A stretch of DNA of 64,000 nt. It comes from Brachypodium distachyon (Eukaryota; Streptophyta; Magnoliopsida; Poales; Poaceae). A model generated the notes under the pieces. That model saw nothing but the letters and a program-made list of their open reading frames with translations, did not search any database and was not told where the DNA came from. A program made the position numbers and the translations under genes. Of the stretch, positions 55,498-64,000 are shown piece by piece (position 1 is the stretch's first letter; each line of letters opens with the position of its first letter). The stretch covers positions 40,134,855 through 40,198,854 of the forward strand of contig NC_016131.3 of the NCBI RefSeq assembly GCF_000005505.3. Direction: 5' to 3'.

Positions 55498-56260
55498 TTG
55501 GAAAACAACCCAATAATAAGGGAACACCAAATTCTGCAAGGGACCATTGATTATTGTGATCGCGGGTGGAAGTCGACACCATCCTTCGTCGAATGTTGTT
55601 ATTATCCCCCTACCTCTCTTCCGAGGCTGGAAAAAGCCAAAACTCTCGGAACTCACATTTTGTCTAAGAGTTTAGGTTGGGAACACCACAGGGTCGAATA
55701 CCCGTTGCATCCTTCTGGTTATAATGAATGGGGAGCTCAGGCCCTTAAGAAATATTCTATCCTTACAATAGGGAATAAGGAGAATGCAAACTATGTATGC
55801 ACGGAGCTATTTACTTCTCTTTAGCAACTACTCGATCTCTGCCCCACTATTAAGATCTTTGTTAGAGAAGTGTGATCCTCACACCAACACATCTCTATTT
55901 TCTTGTGGTGAACGTACTATAACATTGCTCAATATGCACCAAATGACAGGGCTCCCTTTGGATGGAGACCCTTACCAAGAATATCTTCCTCCCACCCATG
56001 AGCTAGATCCTTCACTGTTGTTGTATCCCAATTTCGTGTCATGGCTTTTGGCTATCTGTAATCACTTGGGTTCCACTTTCTTTATCAATACCCATGCGGA
56101 TGAGTATCGTCACGTGGCTTCTTCATTTTGTGGTTGTTGGTGGAGGGCCATGTATAAGTCCCTGGGTATTACTGATGGCGACCTGGACCACCATAGATCG
56201 CCAGATTTCCTTAACACCTACTGCTCTTGGTTCACTATATTATTCACTTCGGCTAATTAG
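55498..56260 (+). pseudogene. plant mobile domain (PMD) sequence, plus arm, broken
   Basis: Two overlapping frames (55498-55824 and 55784-56260) join into a PMD-like protein: Y-N-E-W-G-A, then C-G-E-R-T-I-T-L-L-N-M-H-Q-M-T-G-L-P-L-D-G-D-P, then a later W-W-R-A-M-Y block. The L-x-D-V/N-M-x-x-x-T-G-L-P-x-x-G core is the family signature of the aminotransferase-like/plant mobile domain shared by MAIN proteins and several transposon lineages. A stop after T-S-L at 55822-55824 and a frame change break it. It has an inverted partner at 62761-63165. Confidence 0.65.
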
Positions 56261-56478
56261 CACACATCCCATTGGTCTTTATATAAAAAGAACTTGGTCA
56301 GTCCATTAGGTAATAATATACATCCAACATGTGCTAAAGAAATTTGGCGACCTATAGTGATCCAGGCTGCCATCACTAATACCCATGGACGTATACATGA
56401 CCGTCCACCAACAACCACAAAACGACAAAGCCACACGGCCATAAATGCCATGGTTTCATCCGTTGGGGTATTGATAAA
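56081..56478. repeat. inverted repeat at the centre of the PMD palindrome
   Basis: The left arm (about 56081-56222, starting TTTATCAATACCC) pairs with the inverse of 56327-56478 (minus strand starting TTTATCAATACCCC). Both arms contain TTTTGTGGTTGTTGGTGGA. The loop is about 100 bases. The right arm ends abruptly at the LINE start and continues beyond the LINE at 62761. Confidence 0.75.
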
Positions 56479-58969
56479 ATGGCAGGGCAGACGGCTGCCG
56501 CGGCAGGGCAGAAGGTTGCCGCGGCAGGACAAGGGGCTCCGGCTGGCTTGATGGTTGCTGTGGCAGGGAGAGGTACTGCTGTTGCCGCGTCCAGACAGGC
56601 TGTTGTGGGGGCTGGTGTTTCTCAGGGTTCTGCCGTGGGTGCTGTGGCGGCAGGATGGCTTTCTGCCGCGGCAGGACAGGGGGTGAGTGCTGGGAGTAAC
56701 GATGTTGCGGTTGCTAATCCTTTGGCTAAGGTTCGGTGTTTTCGTTGTGAGCAGAAGGGACACTACTGGTCGATGTGCACTGCTGTCCTTTGTGATTTTT
56801 GTGAGAAGGCGGATCATGTCTCAGCTGAGTGCGAGCTTCCTCGTTTGCCTAAACTTGCCGTGCGATCCTGTGGTACTGTGGCGGATGATTTGTTTTACTT
56901 TGAACTTCCTGAGGAGGCGGTGGTGGTTCCTAAGGCTGATAGCAATAGAAAGGGGCTGATTCAGGTTGAGGGTGGTTCGATGTCACAGGAACGGGTTGTG
57001 GCGGAGATGCAAAGGCTCATTCCGGTGTCTAACTTTCAGTGGGAGGTCACGGCTCAGGGGATCTCTGATTTTGTGGTTTTGTTTCCTACACGTGGTGAGT
57101 TGCAGAGGCTTGTCAGGGTTGGTGTGATCCAGGTTCCAAATTCGGAGTTGAGGTTCAGGGTGGATGAATGGACTTCATCTTCGACTGCAGCTTTTGAGTT
57201 TCATGATACGTGGGTTCATGTTGGTAATATTCCACGTGATCTTTTTAATTACAGGGCCATTTGGAGGCTAGGTACTTTGTTGGGTACTACACTTGATGTG
57301 GATATGCCTTTCTCTCGTCGCCATGGTGTGGCACGGGTTCGGGTCAGTGTTACTAATATTTCTGCTATTCCGTCGGGTACGGATCTTCGTCATGAGGGTC
57401 GTGGCTATAGACTCTCCTTTCTGGTGGAACCTTCAGAGGATGAGGCTATAAATGATGATGATGATGGTGATGATGGTAACAGGGATAGGCGTGATCCGGA
57501 TAATAATGATGATATGGATGATGAGGTGTTAGATGTTATGAAAGATCTTGATAATAAAAAGCGGGAGGAGGAGAGGAGATCTGGTAAGCGTTCCAAGCCA
57601 TCTCAGGAGTTGCCGGTTGGGAATTTGGGAGGTTTGTCGTCTGCTCCACCGGTTATGCGTGGTTTGATTTTTCGGACGGGTTGTGCTACTGGTGTGGGCT
57701 TTCTTTCTCCGTTCAAGATGTTCCCGGAGCCCATTGTGTCGGAGGTGCTGGTGCCATCTTCTTCGGAGTTGGAGGTGCAGGTGGCACCTCCGTCGTCGGG
57801 GCTTGGGATGACCGAGGTGGTACAGGAGGCACCACCTTCGGCCGTTCTGTCCTGCTGCTCGCCGGCAGCTAGAGGCACCACCGGTGGCTGCTACGGCGTC
57901 GGCGGTCGTGGTGGTGCAGGAGGCACCGCCGGCTGCGGCTGTGTTGGCTGTCGCGCTGGCTTCTTTGCCGGCTGCCGCGGTAGTGCAGGAGGCACTGCCG
58001 GCAGCATTGGTGGTGCAGGAGGCACCACCGGATGCTGTTTCTTTGCCGGTTGTCGGGGTGGTGCAGGAGGCACCACCCATTGTGGCTCTCTGTCCGCCGG
58101 CAGAGCAGGTGGTGCATGAGGTGCCACCGCCCGCTGCAGCGTGCCCGTTGGCGGCGGCGGAGGTGCAGGCGGCGCCTCTGCTTGCTGCCTCCGATTTTGG
58201 TGTTATTGATGTGCAGGTGCGGGTGGCCGAGGGAGAGGTCGTGGGTCCGCGAGCCGAGTCGCCGGTTCGTCGGTCGCCATCTCCGTCGTCCGTGCTGCCG
58301 CGGTCTGTGTCGCCTCCCTCACCGTCGGAGTTGAGCTTGAAGCTGGACTCGCCGGTGGAGTTTCCCCCAATACTGTCCTCGGTTGCAGGCCGTTGTGATG
58401 GGGGGGGGGGCGATGACGAGGTGTTGGCTGCACCTCAGAGGGGTGCGGCTCCCGATGTTGGAGCGCGAGGGAGGCGTCGCGAGTACCCGCCGCCTTCACG
58501 TTTCAACGCGCGTCTAGCGGCCCAAGCTGACTCCGATGAGGCGATGATCAACAAGGCAACGCGACTTGCTAAAATCCGGAATCATGAAGCTGAAACAGGT
58601 ATGAATGTGGAGCTTGAAAATTCTACTCTTTCTATTTCTGATGATGATATTGCTTCAAACATGTCTAGTTCAGGGGTTTCTTTAGGTATGGGTGCTAAAG
58701 AAATTTCTAGGACTATTCATTTGATTAAAAATAATGAAATTGACCGGTTAGTGGCTAATTTACATGTTCTGTGTGCCAAGAAAATTGAGAGGTTTCCAGA
58801 TACTTCTAGTTGTCTTTTGTTAGATTCGGCAGAACAGTTATGTCGTGACTTGTCTGATGAGGAGGAAGAGGTCATGTGTGAGTCTCTTCCTTCTCGCTCT
58901 CGAGGGGTTGTTGTTGGAAAAAAGCAGACCAAGGTGGGGGCGTCCACGTGGTCGTGCTATAAAAATTAA
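56479..58969 (+). pseudogene. LINE ORF1 (nucleic-acid-binding), one frameshift
   Basis: The first frame (56479 to about 57850) has an Ala/Gly-rich start, CCHC knuckles C-F-R-C-x4-H-x4-C and C-D-F-C-x4-H-x4-C, then a DUF4283-like region and an acidic D-rich tract. A low-complexity tail with repeated V-V-Q-E-A-P-P follows. The reading frame shifts by one base near 57850, after which the frame ending at 58969 carries further V-V-Q-E-A-P-P units and a conserved-looking C-terminal part. In the old frame the tail becomes Gly/Cys-rich and stops at 58119. Confidence 0.75.
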
Positions 58970-58987
58970 AAAACAAGTTGTTACCTC

Positions 58988-61900
58988 ATGAAAGGAATGT
59001 TCTGGAATAGTAGAGGTCTTCGTGACTTGGCTAAGCACGGTTTTTTGGCGGGTGTTGTTTGAGAGCATAATCTTGATTTTATCGTCCTCATGGAAACGGG
59101 ACGATCATACTTCTCAACTGGCTTTCTTAATCATATCACGGGTGGATTAGATTTTATTTGGCACTGTCTCCCACCGAAGGGTCGTTTAGGAGGTATGTTG
59201 TTGGGGTTAAATGCGAATTCACTGGAGGTGCTGTCTGTCGATGCGGGCGACTTTTGTGTTAAGTTTAGCCTCAAATTGAAGTCTGACGGTTTTAGATGGG
59301 TGTTGGTAGCGGTTTATGGGGCTGCTCAACCTCAGTTTAAATCTGATTTTTTGACTGAGTTGGTCCAGTTCTGCTCGTCTGAAACTCTTCCTTTGTTGGT
59401 GGGCGGTGATTTTAATATTATCCGTAGACAGGAAGAGAAGTGTTTTGATGCCTTTCAGGAACGTTGGCCCTTTCTTTTCAATGCGATCATTGAGAGTTTG
59501 AACCTTCGTGAGATTGAACTTTCGGGTAGGCAGTTTACTTGGGCTAATAATCTCCCCATCCCGACTTACGAAAAATTGGATCAGGTTTTAATGAGTACGG
59601 AATGGGAGGCTAAATTTCCGCTTGTCTCGGTGCATGCTTTGCATCGGTCTCTTTCTAATCATTGTCCCTTGTTGTTAGATTCTGGGGATGCTGCTCATCT
59701 TGGTAATCAGGCTTGTTTTAGTTTTGAATTATCTTGGTTGTCGAAAGAAGGCTTTTCGAGACTATTGCAGCTGAGTGGAGGAAGGTTTCTCGGGGTCGGT
59801 TCGCTATTGAACGTTGGCAAAATCATATTAGACATATTAGACAATTTTTAAGGGGTTGGGCTAAAAATCTTAGCAGTGTTTTCAAGCTTGAGAGGGATCG
59901 CCTTCTGCGATTGGTAGAGGAATTAGATGTGCGGGCTGAGCTTGGTCCCTTGTCCTGTGATGATTGGGCGGCTAAGCGCCTCGCTGATGATCAGTTAGCG
60001 GCTTTGTATCGTGATGATGAGTCTAAATGGTCACAGAGGGCGAAAGTTAATAGTATCCGTAATGGTGATAATAATACGCGTTGCTTTCATTTGGTTGCTA
60101 ATGGGAAGCATCGTAAGAAGCAAATTTTTCAGCTTGAGCAGCCAGAAGGTACGATTGTTGGTGATGAACAATTGAGACTGTATATCACCAATTATTACAA
60201 GCATTTGTTTGGTCCATCAGAGGCTAGTGCAGTTTCTATGGATGAATCAATGTTCGCTGACCTTGAGTGTGTTAGTCCGGAGGAGAATACCATTCTTACT
60301 GCGCCGTTTTCGGAGGAGGAAGTGCGTGAGGCGGTCTTTCAGATGAAGCCCAATAAGGCTTCGGGTCCTGATGGTTTCCCGGCTGAGTTTTATCAAAAGT
60401 TTTGGGCGGTGATTAAGGATGATTTGATGGCTCTTTTTGCTGACTTTCATGCTGGATCTCTCCCAATTTTTCGTTTAAATTTTGGGACAATCACTTTGTT
60501 GCCTAAGAAAGAGGATGCTTCTCAGATTCAGCAATATAGGCCTATCTATCTGTTGAATGTTTGCTATAAAATTTTCACGAAAGTTTGTACTAACTGAATT
60601 AATGTTGTGGCTAGTTCGATTATTAAACCTATGCATTCTGCCTTCATGTCTGAGCGGCACATTTTGGAGGGTGTGGTCGTGTTACATGAAACGGTTCATG
60701 AGTTGCATACCAGAAAATTAGATGGGCTGATTTTAAAAATTGATTTTGAAAAGGCTTACGATAAGGTTTGGTCCTTTCTTCAACAAGCTCTTAGGATGAA
60801 AGGTTTTGATGAGCAGTGGTGTGCTTGGATTGATGATTTTGTGAAGGGAGGGAGTGTGGGTGTCAAAGTGAATGACAAGATTGGGCATTATTTTCAGACT
60901 ATGAAGGGCGTTAGGCAGGGGGATCCGTTGTCTCCAGTGCTTTTTAACATTGTGGCGGATATGTTGGCAGTGCTGGTAGAGAGGGCTAAGGGTATTGGTC
61001 GTTTAAATTTGGTTATTCCGCATCTTGTACATGGAGGTGTGTCGATACTCCAGTACGCTGATGATACAGTGATCTTTCTTGAGCATGATCTCCAACAAGC
61101 TAAATTTTTAAAGTTGCTCTTATGCGTTTTTGAGCAGCTGTCGGGGCTTAAGATTAATTTTCATAAAAGCGAATTATTTTGTTTTGGCCAAGCGAAGGAG
61201 TGTGAGGACCAGTATACTCAATTATTTGGGTGCGGGGTGGGTTCGTTTCCTTTTCGTTATCTAGGAATTCCGATCCATTACCGTAAGTTGATGAATAAAG
61301 AATGGAAAGGTGTCGAGGATCGTTCTGAGAAGAAGCTAAGATGTTGGAAAGGAAGGCTTTTGTCTAGTGGTGGCCGTCTTACGCTTATTAATTCGGTCTT
61401 AACTAGTTTGCCTATGTTCATGATGTCCTTCTTTGAAATTCCAAAAAGGGTCGTTAAAAGATTGGATTTCTATCGTTCGAGATTCTTTTGGCAATGCGAT
61501 GAACAAAAAAGAAAATACAGATTGGCTAAGTGGGATAACCTATGCCGGCCTCGTGATCAAGGAGGTTTGGGGATTGAGAATTTCGAGATTAAAAATATTT
61601 GTTTGCTAAGTAAGTGGCTATATAAGATTCTTTCGGGTGAGGGGTTGTGGGTGGAGTTATTGCGGAATAAATATCTCTACGCAAGCTCTTTGTCCCAAGT
61701 TCGAATGAGGGCTTATGGTTCACCTTTTTGGAAAGGATTGCCGCGGATTCGTTAGTTTTTCTTTCCTCATATTTCTTTTTCGGTTAATCATGGAGCTGAT
61801 GTTTGTTTTTGGGAAGATACATGGTTTGGTGACTCTCCTCTTAGACGTCAGTTTCCATCTCTTTATAGGATTGCTCTTAACCATAAGGCTTCGGTTGCTG

Positions 61901-62631
61901 AAGTGTTGGGGGCGGATCCTCCTAATATTGCATTTCGTAGAGCAATTGTTGGGGATCGTTTGGTGGATTGGTTGGAGTTGTGTCATAAACTCGAGTCTGT
62001 AAATCTTGTGAATCAAGCGGATTCTTTTACCTGCAGACTGAATTCTTCTGGGTCATATCCGGTGAAGTCGTTGTACAACTCGCTTATTGATATTTGGAAA
62101 CCTAAAGTTCCTCTTAAAATAAATTTTTTTGCTTGGTACTTATGTCGGGGGGTGGTGCTCACTAAGGATAATTTGGCCAAAAGGAATTGGGGTGGTAGCA
62201 AGAAGTGTGTTTTCTGTGATCAAGATGAGACCATTCAACATCTTTTTTTCCAGTGTCCAATGGCGTGTTTGGTGTGGTGAACCGTCTTTGTGACATTTAA
62301 TTTACCACCGCCATCTTGTGTTACTAATATGTTTGGGCGGTGGCTTAGGGGTGTTGAGAATTTTTTTGCCTCGCTCATCCTTGTAGGGACGTGTGCGATA
62401 GTTTGGTCTATATGGAATTGCAGAAATGATTTGGTTTTTCATAACAAGAGAGTGGCTAACTTCTTGCAGGTCGTTCTTCGGGCGTCCCTTTGGCTCCGTA
62501 TGTGGTCCCTACTGCTTCGGACGGAGGCTCAGGAATGTATGGATTTTGGGTGCAACCGTTTGGAGACGGTCGCACGGGAGTTATTCAGCCGGTTTGGATG
62601 GCGCACAGGTTTTAGGCTGGAAGGATTTTGA
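58988..62631 (+). pseudogene. LINE ORF2 (endonuclease-reverse transcriptase), multiply broken
   Basis: The start M-K-G-M-F-W-N-S-R-G-L marks an apurinic endonuclease domain (G-G-D-F-N-I-I near 59404). The reverse transcriptase follows: K-A-S-G-P-D-G-F-P near 60357, G-V-R-Q-G-D-P-L-S-P near 60907 and the catalytic Y-A-D-D near 61054. The C-terminus has C-V-F-C-D-Q-D-E-T-I-Q-H-L-F-F-Q-C (zf-RVT). Lesions: TGA at 59060-59062, a frameshift near 59755, TGA at 60595-60597, TAG at 61753-61755 and TGA at 62278-62280. The number of lesions shows an old, dead copy. Confidence 0.85.
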
Positions 62632-62760
62632 TGTTTTCCTTTCACTCTATGTAATTTTTCTTTGATAACCGGCTACTTGTTCTTTGGATGATTTTGGATG
62701 ATGGATGATTTTAATAATATATGGCTGTGTGCATCGATCGATGCAGAGGCAAAAAAAAAA

Positions 62761-63165
62761 GTGATTATGGAAATGGTCACACAAAACTTGTAAACCCGCC
62801 TCTCACCAGATTTGGAAAGGTCGTTCCCAAGACCCAGGAGTGGTGATAAGAAATTTGGATACAACAAAAGTGAAGGATCTAGCTCATGGGTGAGAGAAAC
62901 ATATTCTTCATCAGGGTCTCTCCATCCAAAGGGAGCCCTGCCATTTGGTGCATATTGAGCAGTGTATGTTCACCACAATAAAATTGAAATGTTTTGGTGT
63001 GAGGATCCCATTTCTATAATAAAGACCTTGATAGTGGGCAGAGATGGAGTAGTTGCCAAAAGAGCAGTAAATAGCTCCACATATACTGCATTATCCTCAT
63101 TCCCTTTTAAGAGGATATAATATTTGCGAAGGACCTCAGCTCCCCATTCATTATACAGGAAGGCC
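62761..63165 (-). pseudogene. plant mobile domain sequence, minus arm (distal part)
   Basis: Read on the minus strand from 63165: Y-N-E-W-G-A-E-V-L-R-K-Y, then a T-I-K-V-F block, then L-L-N-M-H-Q-M-A-G-L-P-L-D-G. It matches the plus arm (55715-56040) at nucleotide level with many substitutions and small indels. It breaks off at the LINE A-tail and resumes at 56478. Frameshifts and stops show it is not coding. Confidence 0.7.
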
Positions 63166-63580
63166 AAGGTGGCGAGGGATGCCACGCCGGCCACGGAGTG
63201 CCTGTACTCATGCATCGATCGCCGCCGCCGCACAAGCCATAAAGAGGGAGGAGCTCGCTGCCAAGAGAGAAGAGGTCACGGCCTCAACGTGGGCGACGAT
63301 GATCAAGAAGCAAGACTTGAAGCTTGAGATCCTCAAGACGAACGTCGCGGCAGCGAACAGGCAGGAGGACTTGGCGCTTTTGATTTGTGACACAAATGAC
63401 ATGAACGGGCTCTTTAGGCTTCAAGACAGGCTCCACAGGCCCCACAGACCAACACATGTCTTTCCAGCGCACTTTGTCCTCACTCATGCGCTCCCGGGAG
63501 AAACTCCCCGGTCGGTCACCCATCCTCAAATTGATCTCAGCCAAGCACGCTTAACTTTGAGGTTCTTTTCGGCTGGTCTT
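63166..63580 (+). pseudogene. fragment resembling the NAM-associated/SANT-like C-terminal region of transposon-linked proteins
   Basis: The plus frame around 63234-63420 has K-R-E-E-L-A-A-K-R-E-E-V, then I-K-K-Q-D-L-K-L-E-I-L-K, then N-R-Q-E-D-L-A-L-L. This coiled Lys/Glu-rich pattern resembles the C-terminal part of grass Harbinger-associated SANT/NAM-like proteins. The part upstream is missing and the part downstream loses similarity. Low certainty. Confidence 0.35.
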
Positions 63581-63639
63581 CCGGAAAAAAAGGTATACCT
63601 TGTTTATATGAGTATTCTATCGGAGCACGGGTCTCCGGC

Positions 63640-64000
63640 ACCGGAGATGTTGGGCACCCCCTTGTTGTTCGGTGAGGGGCGAGGCGAGCGCTCCGGTGAT
63701 CGCCGAAGTGACATAAGACACGAAGTGTAGACACTTGGATTTACCCAGGTTCGGGCCACCCGGAGGTGTAACACCCTACGTCCTGCTATTTGTTGTATTC
63801 ACGAATATGTGTGTTCTTACAGATTCTCTCGGGGGGTTCCCGGGTGAGCTACTTGTTCTTCTAAGGGATTCTGCTACGAATGGGTGCAAGACTACTCGCT
63901 ACTGACCAAGGTTCGAACCTTTTTACCAATGTCATTGGTCCTCCTTTTATAAACAAGGGGATACCAGGGTTCGAACCTTTTTACCAATGTCATTGGTCCT
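63640..64000. mobile_element. LTR retrotransposon fragment at the window edge
   Basis: GACACTTGGATTTACCCAGG, GTTCGGGCCACCCGG and GTGTAACACCCTACGTCCTG are word patterns I associate with LTRs of Triticeae Gypsy elements. The element runs out of the window, so orientation and family cannot be fixed. Confidence 0.5.
63910..64000 (+). repeat. direct repeat with period 58 in the edge LTR
   Basis: GGTTCGAACCTTTTTACCAA at 63910 recurs at 63968, and each copy runs on to GTCATTGGTCCT. More copies may lie beyond the window. Confidence 0.9.

Larger units (their letters stand above)
56479..62760 (+). mobile_element. L1-type LINE, nearly full length, inactive (6.3 kb)
   Basis: Order: ORF1 with two zinc knuckles, then ORF2 with endonuclease, reverse transcriptase and a C-terminal zf-RVT, then a short 3' UTR ending in an A10 run at 62751-62760. 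There is no 5' UTR, because the element begins at the ORF1 ATG next to the insertion point, so it is 5'-truncated. ORF1 has one frameshift and ORF2 several lesions. It sits inside the minus arm of the PMD palindrome. It is oriented like the host genes on the plus strand but has no nearby gene. Confidence 0.88.

Noticed and set aside
57529..58127. Minus-strand ORFs of 78-183 aa opposite LINE ORF1
   Set aside because: They are antisense shadows of the GGTGGTGCAGGAGGCACC-type repeat in ORF1.
63910..64000. Possible CRISPR-like spaced repeats
   Set aside because: Only two copies are seen, in a plant LTR context; this is an LTR-internal tandem repeat.

Overview
This window is plant nuclear DNA from a grass, most likely a Pooideae species (Triticeae or a close relative). 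The evidence is the set of intron-rich genes with GT-AG junctions, GC-rich first exons typical of grasses, many Stowaway-type MITEs (CTCCCTCCRTYC ends with TA targets), a Copia element with the BARE/Angela/WIS-type LTR start, a Helitron, a Mutator-like element and an L1-type LINE. Nothing prokaryotic or viral is present.

Seven protein genes can be reconstructed, six of them multi-exon with every phase closing: an AT-hook-like small nuclear protein (3025-3453, +); a secreted GH1 beta-glucosidase of 501 aa in 13 exons (5346-10505, +); a CDK5RAP3/C53-like UFMylation and ER-phagy protein of 563 aa in 9 exons (12205-15099, -); a plastid C-terminal processing peptidase (CtpA/D1 processing type) of 528 aa in 12 exons (17954-23273, +); a Makorin-type CCCH/RING E3 ligase of 383 aa in 6 exons (34827-38504, +); an ankyrin plus double-BTB protein of 587 aa in 5 exons (41898-44529, +); and a vacuolar-type NHX Na+(K+)/H+ antiporter of 528 aa in 14 exons (48702-53094, +). 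They do not form a pathway. They are neighbours in a gene island, and from memory the order resembles a rice chromosome 6 segment.

Between the genes lie transposons in various states of decay. 1-530 is a LINE 3' remnant. 1095-1613 is a complete non-autonomous Helitron. 10715-11973 is a duplicated flank interrupted by a TIR element. 23953-29002 is an LTR element with an intact 5-bp target duplication but only gag-like coding. 29008-30870 is a Copia gag remnant. 31953-34119 is an internally deleted BARE/Angela-like Copia. 45664-46885 is a GC-rich Pack-MULE-like element. 55498-63165 is an inverted duplication of a plant-mobile-domain sequence, one arm of which is split by a nearly full-length but broken LINE (56479-62760). 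The right edge is LTR-like sequence.

The most unusual signals are: (1) a series of very short A-tailed insertions (about 14-54 bp, each between 8-17 bp direct repeats) that look like extremely 5'-truncated retroposition scars, several inside introns; (2) the palindromic plant-mobile-domain locus, which could have made hairpin RNA before the LINE split it; (3) three shuffled ATG8/UFM1-binding motifs (I-D/C-W-D-I) in the C53 protein; and (4) a GC-AG intron in the CtpA gene.
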